This document shows positions 39,009 to 49,744 of a stretch of DNA of 64,000 nt, piece by piece (within the stretch, counting starts at the first letter, position 1; every line of letters starts with the position of its first letter). The notes below the pieces were generated by a model that saw nothing but the letters and a program-made list of their open reading frames with translations, was not told the DNA's origin and made no database searches. The translations under genes and the position numbers were made by a program. Origin of the DNA: Anaerolineales bacterium (GTDB lineage Bacteria > Chloroflexota > Anaerolineae > Anaerolineales > Villigracilaceae); assembly GCA_013140605.1 (NCBI GenBank), contig JABFSL010000001.1, forward strand, positions 1 through 64,000, written 5' to 3'.

Positions 39009-40973
39009 ATGTCTGTACTATTAGTTGTGGGTTATGTAGTGCTTGGAATTCTGGCTCTCATCATGCTATCCGGGATACGGTTCATCCCCAATAACCGCAT
39101 TGGCATTATTGAGAAGCGCTTCAGCGGTAAAGGCTCTGTAAAATCGGGCTTTATCGCCATGAACGGCGAAGCGGGTTACCAGCCGCAAATCCTGCGCGGT
39201 GGTCTGCACTACCTGATGCCCATCCAGTATGTTGTCCATATGATGCCTTTGGTGACCATTTCCCAGGGCAAGATCGGTTATGTCTTCGCGCGTGACGGCA
39301 AGCAATTGGACCCCGCGCAGGTGTTGGCTTCCAATGCCACAGTGACCGACTTTCAGGATGTGGAAGCTTTCCTCAAGAACGGCGGACAGCGCGGTCCGCA
39401 GCGCCGTATTTTGCGTGAAGGTACTTACGCGTTCAATCTGGTGCAGTTCATTGTCATCACCGAAGAACGCATTTACACGCTGGCACTCAGCAAGGAAGAA
39501 GGCGATACGATCCGCGGTATGGCGCAAGTGATCGCAGAACGCGGCGGCTTCCGCCCTGTGGTGATTAAGGATACAGACGACACGATCGGTGTTGTCACCA
39601 TCCATGACGGCCCGTCGCTCGCGCAAGGTGAGATCATTGCCCCAGTAGTGGGTGATAACCCTGCTCAGACAGATACCTATCATAATAAATTCCAGGATGC
39701 CGATAACTTCCTGCGCGCCGGCGGGTTGCGTGGACGCCAGTTACAAGTGCTGGTCGAAGGCACATATTACGTTAACCGTCTGTTCGGCACGATCGAGATG
39801 ATCCAGAAGACGATCATCGAGGTCGGTAATGTAGGCGTGGTAGTTTCATACACAGGTGAAATGGGCGCGGACCTTTCAGGCGTAGACTATCGTCACGGCG
39901 AGCTGGCGTCCAAAGGCAACCGTGGTATTTGGAATGAGCCGCTCCTGCCCGGTAAATACGCCTTCAACACGTATGCGGGTAAGATCATTTCCGTCCCGAC
40001 GACCAACTTCATCTTAAAGTGGATCCGCGCGGATGTTGGCGCGCACAAATTCGATGAAAATCTAACCGAAGTCTCACTCATCACAAAGGACGCGTTCGAA
40101 CCGTCGCTCCCGTTGTCGGTCGTTGTCCATATTGACTATCAGAAAGCCCCGCTCGTCATCCAGCGGTTTGGTGATATCAAAAAACTGGTGGAACAAACCC
40201 TCGACCCGATGGTATCCGCCTACTTCAAGAACGTCGGCCAGACGCGCACACTCATTCAACTCCTGCAGGAACGAAGCGCCATTCAGCAGCAATCCAGCCT
40301 GGAGATGAAGGAAAAGTTCGAGCACTACAACCTTGAGCTGGAGGAAGTGTTGATCGGTACGCCTTCTTCGCCCGAGGGTGATACTCAAATCGAGACGATC
40401 CTCAACCAGTTACGCTCGCGCCAGGTGGCTGCCGAACAGATCGAGACGTACGCCCAGCAGGAAAAAGCCTCCGTTAAGGAACGCGAGCTAAAAGAAGCCC
40501 AATCACGCGCGCAAATGCAAACGAGATTGACCGAAGCCGAGTTGAACATCAACATCCAAACCGACCAGGGTAAAGCTGAGTATCAGCGCTCGCTGCAACA
40601 GGCCCAACAGATCCGCGCGCTGGCGGAAGCGGAAGCTGAAAAGATCGCCCGCATCGGTATCGCGCAGGCTCTGGCCACCGAGGAACAGGTCCGCGCCTAT
40701 GGCGGACCACAATTCCAGGTGACTCAGCAGGTGCTGAATCGTTTCTCGGAAGCCATCCAGTCGTCTGGTGTGGATGTGGTGCCGCGTGTCGTAGTTGGCG
40801 GTAACAACAGCGAAGGCGGAAGCACTACCAGTAATGTGATGGAAGGCTTGCTGACGATGTTATTGTCAGATCGCTTTAGCGCCATGGCAAATGAGGCATC
40901 TAAAACGCAGCGCTCACCTGAAGCAGATGCTTTGAGAGAGCAGATCCGCAAGGATATGGAAAAGAAGAAGTAA
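39009..40973 (+). CDS. SPFH/Band 7 (flotillin-like) membrane protein
   Basis: N-terminal TM, SPFH core, long coiled-coil AEAEAEKIARIG; start moved to MSVLLVVG after AAGGAG. Confidence 0.87.
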   Translation: MSVLLVVGYVVLGILALIMLSGIRFIPNNRIGIIEKRFSGKGSVKSGFIAMNGEAGYQPQILRGGLHYLMPIQYVVHMMPLVTISQGKIGYVFARDGKQLDPAQVLASNATVTDFQDVEAFLKNGGQRGPQRRILREGTYAFNLVQFIVITEERIYTLALSKEEGDTIRGMAQVIAERGGFRPVVIKDTDDTIGVVTIHDGPSLAQGEIIAPVVGDNPAQTDTYHNKFQDADNFLRAGGLRGRQLQVLVEGTYYVNRLFGTIEMIQKTIIEVGNVGVVVSYTGEMGADLSGVDYRHGELASKGNRGIWNEPLLPGKYAFNTYAGKIISVPTTNFILKWIRADVGAHKFDENLTEVSLITKDAFEPSLPLSVVVHIDYQKAPLVIQRFGDIKKLVEQTLDPMVSAYFKNVGQTRTLIQLLQERSAIQQQSSLEMKEKFEHYNLELEEVLIGTPSSPEGDTQIETILNQLRSRQVAAEQIETYAQQEKASVKERELKEAQSRAQMQTRLTEAELNINIQTDQGKAEYQRSLQQAQQIRALAEAEAEKIARIGIAQALATEEQVRAYGGPQFQVTQQVLNRFSEAIQSSGVDVVPRVVVGGNNSEGGSTTSNVMEGLLTMLLSDRFSAMANEASKTQRSPEADALREQIRKDMEKKK

Positions 40974-40975
40974 TA

Positions 40976-41005
40976 AAAAAGGACTGGCCGCGGCCAGTCC
41001 TTTTT
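40976..41005. terminator. 30-bp perfect palindromic terminator
   Basis: aaaaaggactggccgcggccagtccttttt. Confidence 0.85.
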
Positions 41006-41023
41006 GTATCCATTTTAATAAAA

Positions 41024-41419
41024 TCAACCAAGCAGAATGGCATTGACCAGATCATGGCTCGCAGTGGCAATGACACCATTCTTACGATCATAAACTGTAT
41101 CCTGTTCATCCCGCCTATCGTATACATCGATCATGTTATTGCATAGCCGCAAAAAAATAACGCGCACCCCAATGAATGAGGGAACCGATGAAAGCAGCTT
41201 TAAGATACGCATCGAGTCGCCGGAAGCCGCCTCATTCACAAGGATCACATCCGGGCGCGCCAACTCCACATCCTTCAGGAAAGTTACATCATCCTGATAT
41301 TCCCTGCCCCAGACCCGTAATTTGGTTTTGGAAGACAACACGTGAGTAACGCCTTCATCCAACATGGAACCATTTCCCAGGATATATACGCATTGCGGCA
41401 GGAATGGGGATTGCAACAT
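41024..41419 (-). CDS. Hypothetical protein, possibly divergent receiver-like
   Basis: 131-aa ORF with alternating hydrophobic strands (DVILVNEA); weak. Confidence 0.4.
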   Translation of the reverse strand: MLQSPFLPQCVYILGNGSMLDEGVTHVLSSKTKLRVWGREYQDDVTFLKDVELARPDVILVNEAASGDSMRILKLLSSVPSFIGVRVIFLRLCNNMIDVYDRRDEQDTVYDRKNGVIATASHDLVNAILLG

Positions 41420-41634
41420 AAGTTTGCTCCAACAAAGATAGATATGGATACCTCAACATGATTAGGTTTTGATATCCATGTCATGATAACAAGTTCTCCT
41501 CCCAGGTTGCATGGGCAAAGGTATTAAATTTGGGCTGACCAAGGTCGTACAAAATCAGGACTTTAGTCGGACGATCATTAATTCCTGATTAAATAAAAAT
41601 GGAGCGGGTTTTTCGCCCGCTCCATTTCGTTTTA

Positions 41635-44346
41635 CTACTTCACTAAATTTCTCAACACTGTATGCAGAATACCGCCGTTGCGATAATAATTCACCTCAAC
41701 ATCGGTATTCAACAACACTGTCGTTTTGAATTCAAGCACCTTGCCGTCGGATTTCTTCGCCTTGACCGTGATCTCGCTTTGGGGTTTGATCTGGTCATTG
41801 AGGCCTTCGATGGTAAAGACTTCGCTTCCATCCAGACCGAGGGACTCGGCGTTTTGTCCCTGAGTGAATCTCAGCGGAAGCACGCCCATGCCGACTAAAT
41901 TCGAACGATGAATGCGCTCGAACGATTCAGCGATGACCGCCTTCACGCCTTGCAGCATCGGACCCTTTGCGGCCCAGTCACGGCTGGAGCCTGTGCCATA
42001 TTCCTTGCCTGCGAGGACAATGGATGCGACACCCGCTTCCTTGTATTTCATCGCCGCATCGAAGATGGACATTTCTGCGCCATCGGGTTGATGTTTCGTT
42101 AAATTGCCTTCCTTCGGCGCGACCATCACATTCTTCAAGCGGATATTCGCAAACGTTCCACGTGCCATGACCAGATCATTGCCACGGCGTGTGCCGTATT
42201 GATTGAAGTCCTTCGGCTGAACTCCGCGCTCCTGTAAAAATTTTCCAGCAGGAGAATCTGCAGCGATGTTGCCCGCAGGCGAGATATGATCGGTGGTAAT
42301 CGAATCACCAAACATGCCAAGCACGCGCGCATCCTTGATTTCTTGAATGGACGGCGTATCCAATGTCAAAGTCTGGAAATATGGCGGATGATGAATATAG
42401 GTCGAGTCATCGTTCCACTCGAATAGATTGCCTTCTTTGACTTTAATTTCTTTCCACATATCAGAACCAGAGAATACGTCCGCATATTTGGATTTGAACA
42501 TCTCAGCACGGACATTCGCCTCAATCGCTTCGCTGATTTCCTGTTGGCTGGGCCACAAATCTTTGAGATATACAGGCTGATTGTTTTTATCTGTGCCAAG
42601 CGGCTCGGTGACCAGATCAATATCCACGGTGCCGGCGAGGGCATACGCGACGACTAAAGGTGGAGATGCAAGATAATTTGCTTTGACTAACGGATGCACG
42701 CGGCCTTCAAAGTTGCGATTGCCGGAGATCACGGCCGCAGCAACAAGGTCACTGCCTGTGACAGCCTTCGCAACTTCACCGGGCAATGGACCGGAGTTGC
42801 CGATACAAGTTGTGCAGCCATAAGCGATGACATTGAAACCAAGTTTGGAAAGAGGCTCGATCAAGCCAGCGCTCTTAAGATATTCAGTCACAACCAATGA
42901 GCCGGGTGCAAGAGAGGTCTTCACATACGGCTTTACATTCAAACCTTTTTCAACTGCCTTCTTTGCGACAAGTCCAGCCGCGATCAATACGGACGGATTG
43001 GATGTGTTGGTACAGGAGGTAATGGCGGCGATCACAACCGCGCCATGCTTCATGATTTGTGAGCCGCCGTTCGTACCGAAAGTGGCTTCGCGATTCAAGG
43101 CATCACCGGAAAGTTCGTAGCCGCGATCTTTAATCGGGGCGGTAAGAGCTTTTCGGAATGTATCCTTCATATCGGTCAGAGCGACGCGGTCCTGTGGTCG
43201 CTTGGGTCCCGCCAAAGATGGCACAACAGATGAGAGGTCAAGTTCGAGGGTGTCGGTGAATTCTGGTTCGGGGGAATTTGCGTCGCGGAATAATCCCTGC
43301 GCGCGCATGTATGCTTCGGTGCGATCAATCACTTCGTCTGGCCGACCCGTTAGACGCATGTAGCGAAGCGTCTCTTCATCGACTGGGAAATATCCCATCG
43401 TGGCGCCATATTCGGGAGCCATGTTCGCAATTGTGGCGCGATCTGTTAGCGACATGTTGTTGAGGCCTTCGCCAAAGAACTCAACGAATTTATCAACCAC
43501 GCCTTTTTTACGCAGCATTTGAGTGACGGTCAGCACGAGGTCGGTGGCAGTGACACCTTCATTAAGTTTGCCGTAAAGTTTGAAACCGATCACATCGGGG
43601 AGAAGCATGTCCATCGGCTGGCCGAGCATGACGGCTTCGGCTTCGATACCGCCCACGCCCCAGCCGACAACGCCGAGGCCGTTGATCATGGTGGTGTGCG
43701 AGTCAGTGCCGACGACGGTGTCGGGAAATGCCAAAACCTCCGAGGTTTTGGAAACCTCGGAGGTCTCCTTTGTCATCACAACTTCGGCAAGATTTTCCAA
43801 ATTGACTTGATGCACAATGCCGGTCATCGGAGGCACAACGCGGAAATTGGTGAAAGCTTTTTGTCCCCATTTCAAAAATTCATAACGTTCGCGGTTGCGT
43901 GTGAACTCGACTTCAGTATTGCGGTTGAGCGCATCGGCTGTGGCGAAAAAATCAACCTGCACCGAGTGGTCAATGACGAGGTCAACCGGCACGAGCGGAT
44001 TAATTTTCTTCGGGTCGCCGCCCAAACGTGCAACGGCTGAACGCATGGATGCGAGGTCAACGACTGCGGGCACGCCTGTAAAATCCTGCATCACCACGCG
44101 GCCGGGCAAAAACGGAATGCCGGGTCGCGCCCCTTTCGGCGTCCACGCGGCGATGTTCTTCACATCATTCTGCGTGATCTCGTTATCATTGCATTGACGA
44201 AGGGCGGCTTCCAACACGATGCGGATCGAGAAAGGCAGTTTGCTCAACTTGACGAGACCCGCCTTCTCCAGCGCATCGAGGCGGAAGAAAATATATTCCT
44301 TATTCCCCACTTTCAATACATCACGGGACTTAAATAGATCGTTCAT
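41635..44346 (-). CDS. acnA: Aconitate hydratase AcnA
   Basis: [56 protein letters not shown]. Confidence 0.96.
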   Translation of the reverse strand: MNDLFKSRDVLKVGNKEYIFFRLDALEKAGLVKLSKLPFSIRIVLEAALRQCNDNEITQNDVKNIAAWTPKGARPGIPFLPGRVVMQDFTGVPAVVDLASMRSAVARLGGDPKKINPLVPVDLVIDHSVQVDFFATADALNRNTEVEFTRNRERYEFLKWGQKAFTNFRVVPPMTGIVHQVNLENLAEVVMTKETSEVSKTSEVLAFPDTVVGTDSHTTMINGLGVVGWGVGGIEAEAVMLGQPMDMLLPDVIGFKLYGKLNEGVTATDLVLTVTQMLRKKGVVDKFVEFFGEGLNNMSLTDRATIANMAPEYGATMGYFPVDEETLRYMRLTGRPDEVIDRTEAYMRAQGLFRDANSPEPEFTDTLELDLSSVVPSLAGPKRPQDRVALTDMKDTFRKALTAPIKDRGYELSGDALNREATFGTNGGSQIMKHGAVVIAAITSCTNTSNPSVLIAAGLVAKKAVEKGLNVKPYVKTSLAPGSLVVTEYLKSAGLIEPLSKLGFNVIAYGCTTCIGNSGPLPGEVAKAVTGSDLVAAAVISGNRNFEGRVHPLVKANYLASPPLVVAYALAGTVDIDLVTEPLGTDKNNQPVYLKDLWPSQQEISEAIEANVRAEMFKSKYADVFSGSDMWKEIKVKEGNLFEWNDDSTYIHHPPYFQTLTLDTPSIQEIKDARVLGMFGDSITTDHISPAGNIAADSPAGKFLQERGVQPKDFNQYGTRRGNDLVMARGTFANIRLKNVMVAPKEGNLTKHQPDGAEMSIFDAAMKYKEAGVASIVLAGKEYGTGSSRDWAAKGPMLQGVKAVIAESFERIHRSNLVGMGVLPLRFTQGQNAESLGLDGSEVFTIEGLNDQIKPQSEITVKAKKSDGKVLEFKTTVLLNTDVEVNYYRNGGILHTVLRNLVK
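43731..43767. repeat. In-frame palindromic repeat in acnA
   Basis: acctccgaggttt (43736-43748) - tgg - aaacctcggaggt (43752-43764), 13-bp perfect stem; encodes [12 protein letters not shown]. Confidence 0.8.
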
Positions 44347-44451
44347 AGGTTCACTCCTTTGGTGGTATTACAATATTTTCACCACAGCTTTTGAAGAACC
44401 CAAAGGAGCGCCTTTGATATCCTTGACACCGTGTGGTGGGGTTTATTAACC

Positions 44452-44549
44452 ATGTCGTTGCGAGGAGGGCGTTCTTCCCGACGAAGCAACCTCTCACCAT
44501 ATTAGGAGATTGCTTCGGGCTAAGATCAAGAGCGCCCTCGCAACGACAT
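44452..44549. repeat. MITE-like palindromic element with 13-bp perfect TIRs
   Basis: atgtcgttgcgag (44452-44464) / ctcgcaacgacat (44537-44549), identical to TIRs at 24368-24491. Confidence 0.8.
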
Positions 44550-44553
44550 AAAC

Positions 44554-45591
44554 TTACAACTCCATTTCCTTCTTCAGCGATGCAACCAGCTTTTGTTTTT
44601 CCACATCAGGCAAAAATGCCGCCTGCACCGCATCGATCACAGAGTTCTTCAACACATCCATTGGCACAAGCAACTCTTCACATACATGCTGATATTCATG
44701 CGACAATGTAATTCTCGAAACACTTGGGTCATCTGTGTTGACGGTCGCCTTTATACCAGCTTCAAGCATGCGCGGCAGCGGATGTTCGACCAGCGACCCG
44801 ACAACACCGGATTGATAATTACTTGTCACGCACACTTCAAAGACTGCGCCAAGTTCGCGCGCCAGTTGAGTGGCTTTCTCACTTTCCAAGACACGCACAC
44901 CGTGACCAATACGCTCCGCGCTCAAATTTTGCAAAGCATCGCTTACATTCTCAGCGGGACCCCATTCTCCGGCATGGATCGTGATATGCAGGCCAGCCTG
45001 TTTTGCTTCCCTGAAAATTCCATAAAACGGTTCGGATTTAAATTCCGCTTCATTGCCAGCCAGATCCAACCCTGTCAAACCATCTTTAATATATTCGGCC
45101 GCCAGCCAGGCCACCTGTTCGGCGAGCTCAGGGCTTTCATGACGATTCACCGAAGCGATCAAACCAACCTTTATTTTATATTTCTTCGCGGCTTCCTGCG
45201 CGCTGGCGACCACCCAATCCATCACATCGTTTAATGGAAACCCCTCAGCACGGCTGAGCGCAACAGGGGTGAAGCGCAGTTCAAGGTAACGAACATTATC
45301 CTTTGCTGCATCCTCCACGGCCTCCCGTGTGACACGGTCGATCACATCGGGAGATTTATAAAAGAGCCGCAGGGTTTTAAATTTATCGAGGAAGTTGGTG
45401 AAGGTCATCGGGTCCTGATCCTGCACCTGCACCAGGCCGCTCAAGTTATACATACTGGCAGGAACCGTCACGCCGTGCTGTCTGGCAACATCCAGCATGG
45501 TTGTCAGCCGCAAAGACCCTTCAAGATGGCGATGAAGCTCCACCTTTGGAAGAGAAAAATACTTATTTAGCGGAGCAGTATCTTCGCGCAA
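44554..45591 (-). CDS. add: Adenosine deaminase
   Basis: LPKVELHRHLEGSLR, THAGEWGPAENV, RIGHGVRVLES, NTDDPSVS. Confidence 0.95.
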   Translation of the reverse strand: MREDTAPLNKYFSLPKVELHRHLEGSLRLTTMLDVARQHGVTVPASMYNLSGLVQVQDQDPMTFTNFLDKFKTLRLFYKSPDVIDRVTREAVEDAAKDNVRYLELRFTPVALSRAEGFPLNDVMDWVVASAQEAAKKYKIKVGLIASVNRHESPELAEQVAWLAAEYIKDGLTGLDLAGNEAEFKSEPFYGIFREAKQAGLHITIHAGEWGPAENVSDALQNLSAERIGHGVRVLESEKATQLARELGAVFEVCVTSNYQSGVVGSLVEHPLPRMLEAGIKATVNTDDPSVSRITLSHEYQHVCEELLVPMDVLKNSVIDAVQAAFLPDVEKQKLVASLKKEMEL

Positions 45592-45607
45592 CAGCCTGCC
45601 TCTAAAT

Positions 45608-48600
45608 TTAACGACGTTTCCTTTTCTTCTTATTGCCGCCGATCTGTACCTGCGTTTCAGCGGGCGCGGCGGCCATCACATTGCTCTCGGAAGTTTCGAT
45701 CGGAGTGATCTCAACCCGCCGCGGTCTTGCCGCAAATGCGCGCCCGATCACAAGGCCGCGCACATCTTCAAGTAACTGCTGGAACATCTCAGACGCACGG
45801 CCTTTGTATTGTACCAGCGGGTCACGTTGGGCGTAAGCTTCGAGACCGATGGACACACGCAAGGCCTCGACCTTCGTCAAATATTCGACCCACAACTCGC
45901 TGAACGCGCTTAATAATAATTGACGATGGACTTCATTCAGCACATATTTGCCAATCGAGTCGACAAGAACCGCGCGGTCTGACTCACTGATGGCTGGTGC
46001 AGTCTCGTTGAGCCGCCCTTCCCCGAATGCGATGCGCGCCGCGGGCCCGAAATCTGAAAGTTTCTGCGCGTTCTGATTCAAACGTGAGAATTCACTCTGG
46101 CCCCAGGTGGCGCGCAAAGCCGCTTCAGCAGACTCGAGATGCGCCATCACATCTTCATCTATATCCAGCGCTTCGCGGCCATCCAGTAATTGCGCACCCA
46201 GGAAAACATAGGTGAAGCGCATATAGATCTGCCTGACCTGCTTGTGCGTTTTCTGATCGAAAGACGCTCGCGCGCCCTGAGCCAGAGTTAATAACAAACG
46301 CAATTTCGATGCATCTGTATCGGCTGGCTCACGCTGGAGCAGAACATCCAGATCGCGTTCGATCTCTTTATTCAGCCGTTCACGCTTGTGGAGGAGTCCC
46401 TCGCGTGTGGTTTGCAAAACAACTTCGTCCAGTTCATCCCAATCCGCAGGCAGGGGATTCGGCCAGGGCAATTGCTCGCCCACACGGTTCTGAATGGCGC
46501 CGACCAGACGATTGGCGTTCAGCAAAGACATTTGCTGTGCGATCAAATCCAGAATATCTTCCTTCACGCTTTCCGGATCGTCAGTCAAGCCACGCATGAT
46601 CTCGTTATTGAAACGCAAAGGCAAATGCACCAGCGCGTTGATCTCTTCCTGTATCTTTTGCGGACGGGGGCGCTCCGCGTCTTCCATGTCGCGCAGACCC
46701 TGGAAATATGCGTCGAGGGCATCTTCGCGTTCCGATGTTTGTGTCTCAAAGGATTCGCGCGTTTTTTCCACCAGCGATTCGATGGCGCGCAAATTATGAG
46801 CTTCCTCGGCTTCGATGGCGCGCGAGATAAGGTTCAAGGTTGAAGCGCGAACATCCGATGAAATTTGACCAAGAATTAACTTGAACCCATAGGATGGGAA
46901 CAAACCGTTCTGCGACTCGAACGCGGGCTGAACCTGGTCCAGCCAGGCGATCAGTTTCCACGGACCTTCCTCATCGGCGAGGCCAAGGTCAACGCGCTTG
47001 GTCACTTCATTTTGCAGCATCTCGGCGATATCTTCGCTCAAATCTTCCTTCTGGAAAATGAGGTCACGCTGACCGTAGATCTGTGAGCGCTGTGTATTCA
47101 ACACATCGTCGTATTCAAGCAAATGTTTGCGGACGTCAAAGTTAGCGCCTTCCACGCGGGTCTGCGAGCTTTCGATGATGTTACTCACGACACGCACTTC
47201 CAAAGGCAGCGAGTCATCCACTTTGAGGCGTTCCATCAACCCGCTGACCTGCTCGCCGCCAAAAAGGCGCATTAGGTCATCTTGAAGCGAGAGGTAAAAA
47301 CGTGACGAACCCGGGTCACCTTGACGGGCGGCACGGCCGCGGAGCTGATTATCGATGCGGCGCGCTTCGTGACGTTCCGAGCCGATGACATGCAAGCCGC
47401 CCAACTCTTTGACTCTTTCCATATCTTCGAAATATTGCAGGAAGAGTTTTACTTCAGCGTCATAAATGCCAAAGTTGACAGGATCAACTTTCAGCAAAGC
47501 CTGACGGCGCTCTTCGAGAGTCATGTCAAACGGGTCTTCGTATCCTGCCTTTCGAAGCACGCGATTCGCAGCGGAGATGACCTCCTCAGCCACTTCGCCG
47601 CCGAGTTTAATATCCACACCACGGCCAGCCATGTTGGTGGCGATGGTCACCGCGCCGAACGCCCCCGCGCCCGCGATGATCTGCGATTCTTCGGTGTGCT
47701 TGCGCGCGTTCAAGACGAGATGCGAAACACCGCCCTGAATGATCGACTTCAAACGCTCGCCCGCACTTTCAGGCAGGAAGAGCAATTCAAGCAGAGTCTT
47801 TAAATTGGATGGTTCTTCAGGATTGATATTCGTTAAACCATGCGGCTTGATGAAATTCCGCATCGCATCCGGCGTGATCTTTTCGAGCGGTTCATTGAAC
47901 GGCGCGAGTTCGGGAATGAGACGGCCGTCCTCCTCCTTGTTGGTGGCTTTGATAAAAGCCTCCCGGACCAGAGTCACTTGCAGTAAACGGCGGACAGGCT
48001 CGGCCTTGAGTCGACCCGAAAGACGGTCGGATGATTCAACCGAGGTGGTGCCAACCAGCATCGGTTTGCCAAGCGCGTTATAGCGGATGATCTCGGTCGC
48101 AATGGCGCGCAATTTTGCTTCGACCGTGCGATAGATCACATCCGGAAAATCTTTTCGTTTATAGAACAATGGCGCGGTTTCACCCATGCGCGCAAAATAT
48201 GAATAGGGATAGCCTTCATCATCTTTTGTCTTGATCTCTGTCAATGAAGCGCCCTTGCCATAGGATTGATATTCCAGATTCGGCGGGACGGGCGCGACTT
48301 CCAATTTATAGATCTTGTTGAATTCCTCGGCTTCGGTCAGCGCGGTACCGGTCATGCCCGCCAGTTTTTGATACATGCGAAAATAATTTTGCAATGTGAT
48401 GGTGGCATAGGTGACGTTCTCCGGCTCGACCTTCACACCTTCCTTGGCTTCCACGGCCTGATGCAGACCGTCGCTCCAACGGCGGCCGGGCATTTGGCGC
48501 CCCGTGAATTCATCCACGATGACAACCTTGCCGCCCAGCACAAGATATTCCTTGTTGCGGATAAACAGGAACTGCGCGCGCAAGGATTGTTCGAGATAGC

Positions 48601-49630
48601 CTGTGAGACGCGCCTGCTCGGGAGTTAAATCTTCGGGTCTATCTGGGTCGAGCAGGGTCGTACCCAAAATGGATTCAACGTGACTGATACCGACTTCGGT
48701 CAAAGAGACGTTGCGATTCTTTTCATCCACTTCAAAATCTTCAGGTCTGAGTTGCTTGACGACCTGCGCCATCTTGCCGTACCACTCCAGGTCACCGGAA
48801 GCAGGCCCGGAGATAATAAGCGGCGTGCGCGCCTCATCGATCAGCACGTTATCCACTTCATCGACGATGGCGTAATAATGTCCGCGCTGAACACGTTGAT
48901 CCAAACGCATGGCCATGTTATCGCGCAGATAGTCGAAACCGAATTCAGAATTCGTGCCGTAGGTGACATCCGCGCTGTAGGCTTCGACACGATCCACGAG
49001 ACGCAAATGATGCTGATCTTCATGCGGTGACTCGCGTTCGAAATCCACCATGAAGGCTTTCTTGCCGTTCTCGGTGGCGGCGGCCATTTGCAAAACACCG
49101 ACCGAAACGCCGAGGGCGGTGAAAATGGGAGCCATCCAACGCGCATCACGCCGCGCCAGATAATCATTGGTTGTAATGAGATGCACACCATGACCGGTCA
49201 GCGTGTTGAGATAGACAGGCATGGTCGAAACGAGAGTCTTGCCTTCGCCTGTGCGCATCTCCGCGATCTGACCGCTATGCAGGGCCGCGCCGCCGATGAT
49301 CTGTACATCATAATGGCGCTGACCTATCGTGCGCTTGGAGGCCTCACGCACGGCGGCAAAGGCCTCAGGCATGATCTCATCCAACGCATCCTGTTCGAAC
49401 TTCTGGCGTTCATCGTTCCCCCCCTGCCCCCCGACTGGCGGGGGGTTTAAGCCCTCCAATGCCCGCGCGATGCGAGCCTTGAATTCGTCTGTCTTGGCGC
49501 GCAAGGCATCATCACTTAAGGCTTCATACTCCGCCTCAAGCGCATTGACCTGTACAACGAGGTCGGCAAATTGGTCAACTGTCTTTTTTGTGGGGTCGCC
49601 ACTGAATAATTTTACAAAGTTTTTAAGCAT
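45608..49630 (-). CDS. secA: Preprotein translocase SecA (long, 1340 aa)
   Basis: GEGKTLVSTMPVYLNTLTGHGVHLITTNDYLARRD, NMAGRGVDIKLG, RQGDPGSSRFYLSLQDDLMRLFG. Confidence 0.95.
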   Translation of the reverse strand: MLKNFVKLFSGDPTKKTVDQFADLVVQVNALEAEYEALSDDALRAKTDEFKARIARALEGLNPPPVGGQGGNDERQKFEQDALDEIMPEAFAAVREASKRTIGQRHYDVQIIGGAALHSGQIAEMRTGEGKTLVSTMPVYLNTLTGHGVHLITTNDYLARRDARWMAPIFTALGVSVGVLQMAAATENGKKAFMVDFERESPHEDQHHLRLVDRVEAYSADVTYGTNSEFGFDYLRDNMAMRLDQRVQRGHYYAIVDEVDNVLIDEARTPLIISGPASGDLEWYGKMAQVVKQLRPEDFEVDEKNRNVSLTEVGISHVESILGTTLLDPDRPEDLTPEQARLTGYLEQSLRAQFLFIRNKEYLVLGGKVVIVDEFTGRQMPGRRWSDGLHQAVEAKEGVKVEPENVTYATITLQNYFRMYQKLAGMTGTALTEAEEFNKIYKLEVAPVPPNLEYQSYGKGASLTEIKTKDDEGYPYSYFARMGETAPLFYKRKDFPDVIYRTVEAKLRAIATEIIRYNALGKPMLVGTTSVESSDRLSGRLKAEPVRRLLQVTLVREAFIKATNKEEDGRLIPELAPFNEPLEKITPDAMRNFIKPHGLTNINPEEPSNLKTLLELLFLPESAGERLKSIIQGGVSHLVLNARKHTEESQIIAGAGAFGAVTIATNMAGRGVDIKLGGEVAEEVISAANRVLRKAGYEDPFDMTLEERRQALLKVDPVNFGIYDAEVKLFLQYFEDMERVKELGGLHVIGSERHEARRIDNQLRGRAARQGDPGSSRFYLSLQDDLMRLFGGEQVSGLMERLKVDDSLPLEVRVVSNIIESSQTRVEGANFDVRKHLLEYDDVLNTQRSQIYGQRDLIFQKEDLSEDIAEMLQNEVTKRVDLGLADEEGPWKLIAWLDQVQPAFESQNGLFPSYGFKLILGQISSDVRASTLNLISRAIEAEEAHNLRAIESLVEKTRESFETQTSEREDALDAYFQGLRDMEDAERPRPQKIQEEINALVHLPLRFNNEIMRGLTDDPESVKEDILDLIAQQMSLLNANRLVGAIQNRVGEQLPWPNPLPADWDELDEVVLQTTREGLLHKRERLNKEIERDLDVLLQREPADTDASKLRLLLTLAQGARASFDQKTHKQVRQIYMRFTYVFLGAQLLDGREALDIDEDVMAHLESAEAALRATWGQSEFSRLNQNAQKLSDFGPAARIAFGEGRLNETAPAISESDRAVLVDSIGKYVLNEVHRQLLLSAFSELWVEYLTKVEALRVSIGLEAYAQRDPLVQYKGRASEMFQQLLEDVRGLVIGRAFAARPRRVEITPIETSESNVMAAAPAETQVQIGGNKKKRKRR
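49415..49447. repeat. In-frame palindromic GC-rich repeat in secA
   Basis: ccccccg (49427-49433) - actgg - cgggggg (49439-49445); encodes NPPPVGGQGGN. Confidence 0.65.
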
Positions 49631-49651
49631 AAGTTCCCTTTCAAGAAAGGG

Positions 49652-49657
49652 ATTATA
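49652..49657 (-). promoter_or_regulatory. Putative extended -10 promoter of secA
   Basis: Minus strand TGCTATAAT followed by CCCTTTC-TT-GAAAGGGAACTT-ATG. Confidence 0.45.
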
Positions 49658-49744
49658 GCATGGGAGGGAATATGGAAAATTTGAATTGCGTTAATGTTTT
49701 TAGCATGCCCCTACCAACAAAGCCATATAAAGATATTCCGTTTA

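Noticed and set aside
41024-41419. Response-regulator receiver domain
   Set aside because: Lacks a convincing acidic pair/phospho-Asp/Lys pattern; kept only as hypothetical
43519-44040. 173-aa ORF antisense to acnA
   Set aside because: Codon-shadow of a conserved gene
46388-46843. 151-aa and neighbouring ORFs antisense to secA
   Set aside because: Shadow ORFs; His/Arg-rich composition typical of antisense frames
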